From positions 1-64,000 of the forward strand of contig CAYXLI010000026.1 of assembly GCA_964464925.1 (NCBI GenBank): a DNA stretch of 64,000 bases, given 5' to 3'. This DNA comes from CAYXLI01 sp964464925 (lineage in GTDB: Bacteria > Acidobacteriota > Terriglobia > Bryobacterales > Bryobacteraceae). Below the pieces are notes generated by a model that saw only the letters and a program-made list of their open reading frames with translations, was not told the DNA's origin and did not search any database. Below are positions 17,836 through 26,730 of the stretch, one piece after another. The position numbers and the translations under genes are program-made. Within the stretch, counting starts at the first letter, position 1; each line of letters opens with the position of its first letter.

Positions 17836-18675
17836 GTGAAGAGACAAGGTGGAGGGGGAGTCACGGGCCGTGTCGCTCTCATAACAGGCGGCTCCACTGG
17901 AATCGGCGCGGCGTGCGTCCGCAAGTTCCTGGCAGCAGGTTGGAGAGTATCTGTCGTAGCACTCCCGGGATGCGAACTCGACCGGCTGGCGGACGACAAC
18001 ATTCTGACCACTGCCGGAGACCTGACTTGCAGTCAAATTCGCGAAGACGCGGTGGAGCGGACGCTTAGCGCGTATGGCCGGGTCGACGTGCTGATCAATA
18101 ATGCCGGGATCGGGCTATATGCATTTCCGACCCAGGTGCCTATCGAGGCTCTGCGGCGCCTCCTCGATGTGAACGTGATTACTCCTCTGGCACTGGCGCA
18201 ACTCGTCATTCCCGCGATGCACAAACAGGGGGCGGGCACAATCGTCACCGTCGGGTCGGTGAGCGGCTTTGTTTCGCTTCCCTGGGCCGCTGCCTACTCC
18301 GCGTCGAAGTCCGCCCTGCATGCCGTACATGATTCGCTGCGGCGCGAACTTGGCGGAGGTCCGGTGCATCTCACGAAGGTTTGCCTGGGGATCGTCGATA
18401 CGGATTTCCGAAAACACGTTTTGGCGGGCTCGCCGCCCCTGGCTGTCCACAACCTACGCTGGGTTGTTTCGCCGGAGGCAGTGGCTAATGGAATTTTGTT
18501 GGCCATCGAACTGCGCCGCAAAACGGTATACATCCCGAGGGTCGCCGCCGCGTTCGCTCTGGCTGGAGTCCTGGCCCCATCGCTCATGGATCGCTATCTC
18601 GCGAGGTTCTTCGCCTCCGAGCGTCTCAGGGAGGACTCTTGCAAAGCAGCGTGCGAAACCGAACAATCTCCCTAA
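17836..18675 (+). CDS. Short-chain dehydrogenase/reductase (classical SDR)
   Basis: 279 residues. NAD(P) binding motif TGGSTGIG (about 17-24), structural NNAGIG, catalytic Ser in VGSVSG, and Tyr/Lys in AAYSASKSAL. The C-terminus carries a hydrophobic stretch (FALAGVLAPSLMDRY), as in membrane-associated lipid-type SDRs such as sphingolipid or retinol-type reductases. Start GTG at 17836; no closer start exists before the Rossmann motif. It overlaps the next gene by 37 bases, so the two are probably co-expressed; a lipid or glycolipid substrate is a guess from that partner. Confidence 0.85.
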   Translation: MKRQGGGGVTGRVALITGGSTGIGAACVRKFLAAGWRVSVVALPGCELDRLADDNILTTAGDLTCSQIREDAVERTLSAYGRVDVLINNAGIGLYAFPTQVPIEALRRLLDVNVITPLALAQLVIPAMHKQGAGTIVTVGSVSGFVSLPWAAAYSASKSALHAVHDSLRRELGGGPVHLTKVCLGIVDTDFRKHVLAGSPPLAVHNLRWVVSPEAVANGILLAIELRRKTVYIPRVAAAFALAGVLAPSLMDRYLARFFASERLREDSCKAACETEQSP

Positions 18676-20657
18676 CAAGCTGTTCTTCGGCGTTTCAAGA
18701 GATCCGCCCCCTACTCTTGCCACGAAAAATCGTCGAGGCCGCGCTCGTCGTTCTGGTGATAGGGGCAGGTTTTGCGATTCGGATGCTTTATCTGGATGCG
18801 CGACCTTTATGGGTAGATGAAGCCGAGTCTTCGATCAACGCGTTGACGATCCTTCAAAGAGGGTATCCGGCGGACATTTATCTAGGCCTGCCAATTTACG
18901 AAAACACACTGGTGCGGAGCTGGCCTGAAAGTGCCGAATACGAATACCGCGACCTGAGCTACTCCGACCGGCATTTCGCGGTTTACCATGGCTGGCTGCC
19001 GTTATACTCCATCGCCGGATCGTTCGCACTTTACGGAGTTCAACCGGACGAAGCGGACCAATCGCGGAGGGTCAAGCATGATCTGGCCGATCGAAAACGC
19101 CGAACGAGGGCGGCGCGTTTGCCTGGTGTAGTGTTCGGGACGGCATTTCTCCTGATCGCATTCGCAGGAGGAAGGATACTCTATGGCCGTGATGCCGCCT
19201 GGGCGGCGCTAATTGTCGGCTCCATTTACCCGTGGCACCTTTATCTGTCGCGCCAAGCGCGTTACTACTCGCTACAAATTACTCTTACGACTGCGTGTTG
19301 CATTATGCTCTGGCTGTTACTGACGCAATGCAGGTGGCGACACATATACCTGTCGGCACTCGCGTTCGTTCTGCTGTTTCACACACATATCCTGAGTTTT
19401 TGCACTTGTGCGGCAGTCGGATTACTGATTGCGCCATTCATCGTCCGCGGCCACCGTCGCGCGATCCGCAAGTTGGGCGTTTTGGCTGCGCTGGTTGCAT
19501 CCGGCATTTTGCCGTGGGTGATCCTTACGGGATTTCAGAGCCAACTGGGCCGCATTCCGCGTGCGTGGTCGATGCTCGACATTCCGCTCGATCTTCTCCA
19601 ATATCCTCCTCTCAGGATGACCTATGCCTTGCCGGGCTTGCTGGTCGTTTTGCTGGCAGCCTGGGTGATGTTGTACAAGTCACACCTGCCTGAGGGGTTC
19701 AGCGCGCCGTTTTTGCGACTCGCTCCTGTTCTGGTTTTTCTCGGTATTTGGATCGCATGCAGCTACGCCATGGTGGTTGGCTTCATGCCGGCGGTAAGCT
19801 TTGCGACGAATCGATTGAATCTGGTTTATTGGGGACCAATGTTCCTGCTCGCTTCGGCCATTTGCGCAAGCCTTGCCCGGGTGGTCACGCCCGCCTACAC
19901 CGTTGTCACAGCTCCCGTCCTCATGCTGCTCATGTTCTTCCTCACTGGCCATGAGTTGGATCTCAAAGCGCCGTTCTCCAGCCGTAGCTGGGCATCAGAC
20001 ACGGGTGTCTTCGATCGCCTCGATGCCATGCATCTGAATGGGTCAACCAGACTTTATGCCGCTCCGAACGATCACCTGATTTTCAGCTTTTATTCAGGCT
20101 TGCCGGTGCAAAGTATCGCTCCGGTCAGGAAATCCTTTCTGGATTCGTATCCGGGCGATATCGTTTTCATCGATACGGCCATCTCAGTCGATACGGAAGT
20201 GCTTGTTCCGGAACGCATCCGGCAAGAAGCTTTGCGGAATGGCCAAAGTCTCTCGCCGGAGGACAACGAGCGGTGGACCCTGCTGCTTCGCACCCGTGAT
20301 TATCGGGCGGCCATGTTGAAAACTGTCGAGCCCTGCCCGTCGACTGAGCTCGAACATCTGCCACCCTTCGCCGAAAAGCTGCTGATCGAGCAGGGTAAGC
20401 AGCTTGCACCTGCCTTCGCGAACTCTGGTCTGGATCTGATGACCAGAGGCTTCGATATACACACCTGGTCGGATTGGCGCGCCGTGCTTATGTACCGCTT
20501 CGTCGATCCGTCGGCGCATCGCGGAGCTTTAGCAAACTACGCGCAAAGGCTTCGGGGAGCGGAGGCGATGATCCTGTCCTCCGATAGCGCGCTGTACCGC
20601 TCGAAGTGGCATCCCTCCGAAGTATGCGAGGGCATGAGTTTTCAATTCGTACATTGA
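18639..20657 (+). CDS. GT39/ArnT-like polytopic membrane glycosyltransferase
   Basis: 672 residues. The first membrane span is followed by LWVDEAESS, the acidic motif in the first external loop of GT-C enzymes (PMT/ArnT/dolichyl-phosphate-mannose type), which transfer sugars from polyprenyl-phosphate donors. About ten further spans run to residue 445; the last 220 residues are soluble and external. The start is TTG with GGGAGG 4 bases upstream inside the SDR gene. Acceptor and sugar cannot be predicted. It is convergent with the TauE/SafE permease gene. Confidence 0.78.
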   Translation: MQSSVRNRTISLTSCSSAFQEIRPLLLPRKIVEAALVVLVIGAGFAIRMLYLDARPLWVDEAESSINALTILQRGYPADIYLGLPIYENTLVRSWPESAEYEYRDLSYSDRHFAVYHGWLPLYSIAGSFALYGVQPDEADQSRRVKHDLADRKRRTRAARLPGVVFGTAFLLIAFAGGRILYGRDAAWAALIVGSIYPWHLYLSRQARYYSLQITLTTACCIMLWLLLTQCRWRHIYLSALAFVLLFHTHILSFCTCAAVGLLIAPFIVRGHRRAIRKLGVLAALVASGILPWVILTGFQSQLGRIPRAWSMLDIPLDLLQYPPLRMTYALPGLLVVLLAAWVMLYKSHLPEGFSAPFLRLAPVLVFLGIWIACSYAMVVGFMPAVSFATNRLNLVYWGPMFLLASAICASLARVVTPAYTVVTAPVLMLLMFFLTGHELDLKAPFSSRSWASDTGVFDRLDAMHLNGSTRLYAAPNDHLIFSFYSGLPVQSIAPVRKSFLDSYPGDIVFIDTAISVDTEVLVPERIRQEALRNGQSLSPEDNERWTLLLRTRDYRAAMLKTVEPCPSTELEHLPPFAEKLLIEQGKQLAPAFANSGLDLMTRGFDIHTWSDWRAVLMYRFVDPSAHRGALANYAQRLRGAEAMILSSDSALYRSKWHPSEVCEGMSFQFVH

Positions 20658-20669
20658 CGGGTACGCGTG

Positions 20670-21437
20670 CTAAGCCGCTTTGTACCAGGCGTAGGCGGCC
20701 ACGGCGAACCCGATGGTGACGACAAGGGCCCGCACGTATTGGGCTTTCATTCTTCGGGAGACGCGCGCCCCAAGGTACCCGCCCGCGATTGCCGCAGCCG
20801 CCATGACGACCGCATATTTCCAGACCACTACGCCGGATGCCGCAAAGATGATTGCGGTGACTCCGTTAATGGTGGAAGCAAGCAGGTTCTTGACGGCGTT
20901 CATCTCGGTGATGCTTGCGATCCCCATGAACGCGAGAGAGCTGAGCATGAGAATGCCGATTCCCGCGCCGAAGTAGCCGCCATACACGCCGACCAGGAAC
21001 TGAAAGAATACGATCGTGATCAGGGTGGATGTGGCCGGCTTAGCGTGCGGGTGCGCGCCGATCCAACGCGCAATCGGCCTTTGCAGGAGCATTAGTACTG
21101 AGGCCGTCACGAGCAACCAGGGGATGAGATGGGCAAAAATCCGCTCAGGTAAACGTGTGACCAGCAGTGAGCCGACAATGCCGCCCAACAAACTGGACGG
21201 CCATAAACGAAGGAGGTGGGTACGGCAACGGCTGAGTTCTTTGCGGAATCCCCAGGCAGCGGCGAGCGATCCGGGAAGCAGCGCGAGCGTGCTGGTCGCA
21301 TTGGCGGTCACCGGACTGAGAATCGCGAGAAGGGAAGGGAAGGTGAGCAGCGTACCGCCGCCCGCGATGGAGTTGACGGCTCCGCCCAGGAAGGCGGAGC
21401 CGCAGAGTAGAAGCCAGCGAAGCAGGTCGTCGTGCAT
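20670..21437 (-). CDS. TauE/SafE-family (TSUP) membrane permease
   Basis: 255 residues with about eight membrane spans, the size and pattern of the TSUP family that exports sulfite, sulfoacetate or other organic anions. The N-terminal GGAVNSIAGGGTLLTFPSLL repeat motif and its counterpart GVYGGYFGAGIGI in the second half are diagnostic. It lies 3 bases downstream of the KDG kinase gene on the same strand, so it may be co-transcribed. Substrate unknown. Confidence 0.85.
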   Translation of the reverse strand: MHDDLLRWLLLCGSAFLGGAVNSIAGGGTLLTFPSLLAILSPVTANATSTLALLPGSLAAAWGFRKELSRCRTHLLRLWPSSLLGGIVGSLLVTRLPERIFAHLIPWLLVTASVLMLLQRPIARWIGAHPHAKPATSTLITIVFFQFLVGVYGGYFGAGIGILMLSSLAFMGIASITEMNAVKNLLASTINGVTAIIFAASGVVVWKYAVVMAAAAIAGGYLGARVSRRMKAQYVRALVVTIGFAVAAYAWYKAA

Positions 21438-21440
21438 CCG

Positions 21441-22523
21441 TTAGCGCTGGATGCGAGCCGAGCCGCCCTTTGCGAACGCCTTCACCTGATCGAGCGTAGC
21501 CATCGTCGTATCACCTGGGAAAGTGGTGAGCAGCGCCCCGTGCGCCCAGCCGAGTTTCACTGCCTCCTCCGGATCCGCACCAGTGAGCAGTCCGTAGAAG
21601 AAGCCGGCCGCGTAGCCATCGCCGCCGCCTACACGGTCCAGCACATCGAGTTCGCACGTGGGGGACACGTAAGTCTTACCGTTGATCCAGGCGACCGCGC
21701 CCCAGCTATGCCGGTTCGTTGAGTGCACCTCGCGCAGCGTTGTGGCGACGATCTTTACGCTCGGATTTTCCTTCACCACGCGGTCGATCATGCCGAAGAA
21801 GGTGGAGGGATCGAGCTTCGATTTCGCCGCGACTTCCGGTCCTGGGATACCGAGTCCCTTCTGGAGATCTTCTTCATTGCCGACGAGCACGTCGACATTC
21901 TCGACGATGCGTTTCACTGTTGCGACCGCAGTCTTCTCGCCTCCGGAGATCTTCCAGAGCTTTTCGCGGAAGTTGAGATCGAAGGAGACGACTGCTCCGG
22001 CGGCCTTCGCGGCCCTCATCCCCTCGATGATCACTTCCGATGTAGTGGGCGAGAGCGCCGCGAAAATCCCGCCGCTGTGGAACCAGCGAATACCTCCCTC
22101 GAATATGCGTGCCCAATCGAAGTCGCCAGGCTTGAGTTGTGCCGCGGCTTCATTGCAGCGGTTGTAGAAAACGACAGGAGCGCGAACGCCCTGGCCGCGG
22201 TCGCTGTATACCGTCGCCATATTCGGACCGTTCACACCATTGTGTTCAAAGTGCCTGTAAAAGGGCTTCACGCCCATCGCGCGTACGCGCTCATTGATCA
22301 GGTCGCCGATGGGATAGTTCACCATCGCACTGGCGACGCCGGTCTTCATTCCGAAGCAGTCGGACAGATTGGCGGCAACGTTGAACTCGCCGCCGCTCAC
22401 GTGAATGTGGCACTCAGCCGCCTTGCGGAAAGGAATAATTCCCGGGTCCAGACGATGGACAAGAGCGCCCAGCGACAAGAGGTCGAGGGCTCCGTCCGGA
22501 CGAATATTCAAACCATAACTCAT
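21441..22523 (-). CDS. kdgK: 2-keto-3-deoxygluconate kinase-like PfkB sugar kinase
   Basis: 360 residues of the ribokinase/PfkB family, most like KDG kinase, which makes KDPG for the Entner-Doudoroff aldolase. Seen are the N-terminal sugar-binding GGEFNVAANLSDCFG, a central VSFDLNFREKLW and the catalytic RVGGGDGYAAGFFYG, where Asp is the base. The start ATG at 22523 has GGGAG about 6 bases upstream; the longer frame to 22775 lies inside the gnd region. Next to gnd (upstream) and a TSUP permease. Uronates, including glucuronate from the inositol oxygenase product, are degraded through KDG in many bacteria. Confidence 0.8.
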   Translation of the reverse strand: MSYGLNIRPDGALDLLSLGALVHRLDPGIIPFRKAAECHIHVSGGEFNVAANLSDCFGMKTGVASAMVNYPIGDLINERVRAMGVKPFYRHFEHNGVNGPNMATVYSDRGQGVRAPVVFYNRCNEAAAQLKPGDFDWARIFEGGIRWFHSGGIFAALSPTTSEVIIEGMRAAKAAGAVVSFDLNFREKLWKISGGEKTAVATVKRIVENVDVLVGNEEDLQKGLGIPGPEVAAKSKLDPSTFFGMIDRVVKENPSVKIVATTLREVHSTNRHSWGAVAWINGKTYVSPTCELDVLDRVGGGDGYAAGFFYGLLTGADPEEAVKLGWAHGALLTTFPGDTTMATLDQVKAFAKGGSARIQR

Positions 22524-22611
22524 TCGTTTCTCCCTGAGGATGTGTATGGGAAGAGCCCGCTTTCCGGAGGGCTCTCCTAAAATTTCAGCCAGTGTATCAG
22601 AGCTGGGCGAA

Positions 22612-24066
22612 TTAGACGTTATACGTGCTGGAGGAAACACGGCCGCCGCGTCCCGTCCAGTTCGTGTGGAAAAATTGCCCGCGCGGCTTGTCCACGCGCT
22701 CGTAAGTGTGGGCGCCGAAGTAATCGCGCTGCGCCTGCAGCAGGTTCGCGGGCAGGCGTGCGGTGCGGTATCCATCGTAGAAAGCGAGCGCCGTCGAGAA
22801 CGCGGGAGTGGGGACGCCGGACTGAATCGCAGAGATTACCCCATCGCGCCAGGATGCGTTGTAATCGATCAGAACCTTGGCAAAGAAGTCGTCCAGGAGC
22901 AGGTTCTGCAGGTTCGGATTCTTGTCATACGCCTCTTTGATCTTGCTGAGGAAGCGGCTGCGGATGATACATCCACCGCGCCACATCATCGCGATGCCGC
23001 CATAGTTCAGGTTCCACTTCTCTTCCTTCGCGGCCTCGCGGAGCAGCATATAACCCTGCGCGTAGGAAATCATCTTCGAGCAGTACAGCGCCCGCCTTAC
23101 ATTTTCGATGAACGCTTTCTTATCGGAGGGTGGCACTGGTTTGGGGCCCTTCAGCTTTTCCGAAGCCTTCACCCGCTCATCCTTCATAGCCGAAAGGCAG
23201 CGCGAGTAAACGGCTTCCCCGATCAGCGTGACGGGTACGCCGAGTTCGAGCGAACTGATGCCGGTCCACTTGCCTGTGCCCTTCTGACCTGCAGTGTCGA
23301 GAATCTTATTGATGAGCGGCTGGCCGTCGTCGTCTTTCTTGGTGAAGATTTCGGCAGTGATCTGAATCAGGTAGCTGTCGAGTTCGCCTTTGTTCCATTC
23401 GGCGAAAACTTCTCCCAGTTCGTCCGCGCTGAGGCCGAGGCCCGTTTCGAGGAGCTGATAGGCCTCGCAGATGAGCTGCATATCGCCATACTCGATGCCG
23501 TTGTGGACCATCTTCACGTAGTGGCCCGCGCCCTCTTCGCCCACCCAGTCGCAGCAGGGGACCCCGTCCACCTTGGCAGCAATCGACTGGAAGATCTCCT
23601 TCACATGGGGCCACGCTTCCGGATTGCCACCAGGCATGATGGACGGGCCGGTGCGTGCACCTTCCTCACCGCCTGAAACGCCGGTGCCGATAAAGAGGAT
23701 CCCCTTTTCCGCCAGCGTCCGTGTGCGGCGAGTGGTGTCGGGATAGTGCGAGTTTCCGCCGTCGATGAGGATGTCGCCCTTTTCGAGATAAGGCAGGATG
23801 TGTTCGATCATCTCGTCCACGGTACTGCCGGCCTTCACCATAAGCATGATGCGGCGGGGACGCTTCAGAAGCGAAGCCAATTCCTCGACGGAGTGCGTGC
23901 CAACGACTTCGGTACCCTTAGCCTCGTTGTTGATGAAGTCGTCAACCTTGGATAAAGTGCGATTGAACACCGCCACTTTATATCCGTGGTCGTTCATATT
24001 GAGGACCAGGTTCTGACCCATTACCGCCAGGCCGATCAGTCCAATATCACAGCTGGGATTTGCCAT
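22612..24066 (-). CDS. gnd: 6-phosphogluconate dehydrogenase, decarboxylating
   Basis: 484 residues, full length for the dimeric long-form enzyme. It oxidises 6-phosphogluconate to ribulose 5-phosphate with NADP+ in the pentose phosphate pathway. Motifs: nucleotide site IGLAVMGQNLVLNM near the N-terminus, GTGVSGGEEGARTGPS, the catalytic Lys in YVKMVHNGIEYGDMQL, and LDTAGQKGTGKWT. Followed by the KDG kinase gene 88 bases away on the same strand, which suggests linked hexonate/uronate metabolism. Confidence 0.95.
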   Translation of the reverse strand: MANPSCDIGLIGLAVMGQNLVLNMNDHGYKVAVFNRTLSKVDDFINNEAKGTEVVGTHSVEELASLLKRPRRIMLMVKAGSTVDEMIEHILPYLEKGDILIDGGNSHYPDTTRRTRTLAEKGILFIGTGVSGGEEGARTGPSIMPGGNPEAWPHVKEIFQSIAAKVDGVPCCDWVGEEGAGHYVKMVHNGIEYGDMQLICEAYQLLETGLGLSADELGEVFAEWNKGELDSYLIQITAEIFTKKDDDGQPLINKILDTAGQKGTGKWTGISSLELGVPVTLIGEAVYSRCLSAMKDERVKASEKLKGPKPVPPSDKKAFIENVRRALYCSKMISYAQGYMLLREAAKEEKWNLNYGGIAMMWRGGCIIRSRFLSKIKEAYDKNPNLQNLLLDDFFAKVLIDYNASWRDGVISAIQSGVPTPAFSTALAFYDGYRTARLPANLLQAQRDYFGAHTYERVDKPRGQFFHTNWTGRGGRVSSSTYNV

Positions 24067-24201
24067 ATTTCTCCTGAAGGTGTCGCCGCGCGTGCGCGAA
24101 CGGCAAGTCTTATTCTATCGAGCAGAAATGAGGACCAGCACGGTGCGACCACGGCCATGGTTCGCTTCGAGCGTGGATCGGCGTTCGCCTGGGAAAGCGT
24201 G

Positions 24202-24639
24202 CTACACGCGATACCAATCAGCGCGCCAGTTCTGCACAGCCTGCTTGATATCATCCGGCTTCGTGCCCTCCTGGGCGGCGCGGGTGGCCAGCGGCACGAA
24301 CTCGGCGTCAGATGCGAACCTGAGGGCCACCACCTGCGGAACGGTGAGCCGCCGGTCCAGTAGATTGCCGGTCAGCACATAGTGCCGCAGGTTCTCTTCG
24401 GCTCGAATGGCGCGGTCCTGAGCCTTTACAGCGAACATGCGTGAGAACAGTGCTACGCCGATCGTGCACAGGCTGAGCACGAAGAGAAGCGCGGCATTGT
24501 ACAGCCGGTCATGATTTCCCAGCGAATTCCACAGGTTCACGCAAGAACCGATCCACGTCAACAACAGGATCGGCATAAGGACCCGGTGAAACATCGTCAC
24601 GAATTGCCGGTGATTCTTGTAATTCTGTTCCTGCACCAT
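24202..24639 (-). CDS. DUF6526 family membrane protein
   Basis: 145 residues with two membrane spans (about 20-40 and 48-68) and a soluble helical C-terminus containing RAIRAEENLRHYVLTG and the ending WRADWYRV, both typical of the DUF6526 group common in Acidobacteriota and Bacteroidota. Function unknown. It lies 9 bases upstream of the SGNH hydrolase stop and 135 bases after the gnd start, all on the minus strand. Confidence 0.7.
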   Translation of the reverse strand: MVQEQNYKNHRQFVTMFHRVLMPILLLTWIGSCVNLWNSLGNHDRLYNAALLFVLSLCTIGVALFSRMFAVKAQDRAIRAEENLRHYVLTGNLLDRRLTVPQVVALRFASDAEFVPLATRAAQEGTKPDDIKQAVQNWRADWYRV

Positions 24640-24648
24640 CTCCTCCTT

Positions 24649-25389
24649 TTATTTGCCGAGTGCGGAGGCGATTGCCTTATCCGCCAGCGGCCCCATTACC
24701 TCATAGCCTGCCTCGTTTGGATGCAGACCGTCATAGGTCAGCTCCTTCTTGAGCGCCCCATGATCGTCGAGCATCACCGAGTAATAATCCAGATAAACGA
24801 AACCGTTCCTGGCCGTGTAGTTTCTGATCCATGCGTTCAGCGCTTTGATTTTTTCCGGAGGACGCCGGTCCGTCTGCGGCCGGATGTAATCGCACACCGG
24901 CATCACCGACGAGATCACCACGCGTACGCCGTTGGCCTTGGCTAGTTCCGCCATGGAGGTGAGGTTGTCCTCGATTTGTTCGAGTGTCATTGGGCCCGTA
25001 TTGCCGGCAATGTCATTCGTGCCGGCCAGGATGACGACCGCCTTTGGCTTGTGGGCCAGCACATCGGGGCGGAAACGGATCAGCATCTGAGGCGTGGTCT
25101 GGCCGCTAATGCCGCGGTTGATGTACGGCCTGCCAGGAAAGAATTTGCCGTACTTGCGCCCCCATCCATCGGTAATGGAATCGCCCATGAAGACGACGCG
25201 TTCCTCTCCGGGCTTCGGAGCTTCGACCTTGGCATTCTCGGCCGCATAGCGGGTTAGATTCGCCCAATCCTTCAGGATGCGTTCATCCCGATCGAGTTGC
25301 GTCTTCAGTTTCGCCGGATCGTCAGTGGGCGCCAGGGACTGAGCAAACACAAGTCCGGATGCAGCCACGAGCAGTACAAGAGATTTCAT
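24649..25389 (-). CDS. Secreted SGNH/GDSL-type hydrolase
   Basis: 246 residues. A signal peptide ends at VFAQ (residue 17). SGNH blocks: VFMGDSITDGWG with nucleophile Ser71, a glycine block in INRGISGQTTPQML, GTNDIAGN, and the Asp-His pair in DGLHPNEAGY. Such enzymes deacylate carbohydrates or lipids, often as acetyl-esterases of plant polysaccharides. Start chosen at 25389 because it gives a clean signal peptide; the open frame continues upstream only antisense to the M20 peptidase gene. Divergent from that gene. Confidence 0.85.
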   Translation of the reverse strand: MKSLVLLVAASGLVFAQSLAPTDDPAKLKTQLDRDERILKDWANLTRYAAENAKVEAPKPGEERVVFMGDSITDGWGRKYGKFFPGRPYINRGISGQTTPQMLIRFRPDVLAHKPKAVVILAGTNDIAGNTGPMTLEQIEDNLTSMAELAKANGVRVVISSVMPVCDYIRPQTDRRPPEKIKALNAWIRNYTARNGFVYLDYYSVMLDDHGALKKELTYDGLHPNEAGYEVMGPLADKAIASALGK

Positions 25390-25443
25390 GTGAATGTGCT
25401 GCCATCCTACCAAAGTTGATTGCGTGCTATTCTCGCGATAATC

Positions 25444-26730
25444 GTGCTTCAGAAGATTCTGTTGTTGCCTGTTGCGGCATTGGTCCTGTTCGGAGCGGAT
25501 CTTTCGGACCAGGAGAAAAGGATTGCGGCTGCAGTAGACGCAACTCGCGAAGACTCCAACCGCCTGCTCGAACGGATCGTCGACATCAACAGTGGAACGT
25601 TGAACCCTTCGGGGGTGAAGCGGGTGGCTGACGTACTGCGGCCCGAGTTTGAAGCACTTGGATTCCAAGTCCGCTGGATTCCGATGACGGAAGTGCAGCG
25701 CGCCGGTCATCTGCTGATCGAGCGCCAAGGCACACACGGTAAGCGGGTCTTGCTGGTCGGCCACATGGATACGGTCTTCGAGCCATCGAGTCCTTTTCAG
25801 AAATTCGAACGCTCGGGGGATACGGCGAAGGGCCCCGGCGCGGCCGACATGAAGGGCGGGCTCATGGTAATCCTGTTCGCGCTGAAGGCCATGCACTCGG
25901 CAGGCGCCCTGGACGGAACCAATATCACAATCGTGCTCACTGGCGACGAGGAGAAACCGGGCGAACCGCTCAGTATCGCGCGTCGCGACCTGATTGAGGC
26001 AGGAAAGCGATCCGACATTGCACTCGAATTCGAAGGCGGGTCGCGTTCTGAAGATGGCCGCGAGTTTGCCACCATCGCCCGCCGCAGCGCATCTCAATGG
26101 CATCTGAAAACCACGGGCATGACCGCCCATTCTTCCGGAATTTTCGCTGAACGCGTTGGAGACGGCGCCATATACGAGCTGACCCGCATCCTGAATGCAT
26201 TTCACGACCAGCTCCGCGAGCCCGATCTGACGTACAACGCCGGCGTCGTCGTAGGTGGATCGTCAGTGGAATACGACCCGAAGAAGAATACGGGCAGTGC
26301 TTCCGGCAAGGTGAACATCATCCCGAACGTTGCGTATGCTTCAGGCGATATCCGCACCATCAATGAGGAGCAGTTGCGGCGAACCCGCGAGAAAATGCGC
26401 AGCATCGTCGCCATGCACCTGCCCAACACGGGAGCGGAGATCCGGTTTGAAGAAGGTTATCCATCAATGCCGCCCACGGACGGGAACAAAGCCGTGTTGA
26501 ATCTTTTGAACTCTGTGAACCGGGATCTAAATCTGGAAACCATGGAGCCGCTGCCGCCGGCTCGCCGCGGTGCGGGTGATCTTTCGTTCGTGGCGCCCTT
26601 TGCGGATTCACTCTCGGGCTTGGGCGCTGTCGGCGGGCGCGCGCACGCGCCTGGAGAGACCATCGACTTGACTCGGCAACCCATCCAAACCAAGCGCACT
26701 GCGATGCTGCTGTACCGTTTAACGCGATGA
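25444..26730 (+). CDS. Secreted M20-family metallopeptidase, glutamate carboxypeptidase-like
   Basis: 428 residues if GTG at 25444 is used; a TTG at 25420 is also possible and neither has a clear ribosome site. I prefer 25444 because it gives Lys followed by a hydrophobic core (LLLPVAALVLFG). Zinc site residues by M20 pattern: His107 and Asp109 in VGHMDTVF, Asp135 in GAADMKGG, Glu169-Glu170 in TGDEEKPG, and a later His in RAHAPGE. The arrangement fits carboxypeptidase G2-type enzymes. It overlaps the next M20 gene by ATGA, so the pair is an operon. Confidence 0.85.
   Translation: MLQKILLLPVAALVLFGADLSDQEKRIAAAVDATREDSNRLLERIVDINSGTLNPSGVKRVADVLRPEFEALGFQVRWIPMTEVQRAGHLLIERQGTHGKRVLLVGHMDTVFEPSSPFQKFERSGDTAKGPGAADMKGGLMVILFALKAMHSAGALDGTNITIVLTGDEEKPGEPLSIARRDLIEAGKRSDIALEFEGGSRSEDGREFATIARRSASQWHLKTTGMTAHSSGIFAERVGDGAIYELTRILNAFHDQLREPDLTYNAGVVVGGSSVEYDPKKNTGSASGKVNIIPNVAYASGDIRTINEEQLRRTREKMRSIVAMHLPNTGAEIRFEEGYPSMPPTDGNKAVLNLLNSVNRDLNLETMEPLPPARRGAGDLSFVAPFADSLSGLGAVGGRAHAPGETIDLTRQPIQTKRTAMLLYRLTR

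Noticed and set aside
22540..23676. 378-codon plus-strand frame
   Set aside because: Fully antisense to 6-phosphogluconate dehydrogenase; the long open frame follows from GC-rich third positions in the real gene.
24649..26205. 518-codon version of the SGNH hydrolase
   Set aside because: The upstream 270 codons are antisense to the M20 peptidase; the signal peptide and family sequence begin at 25389.
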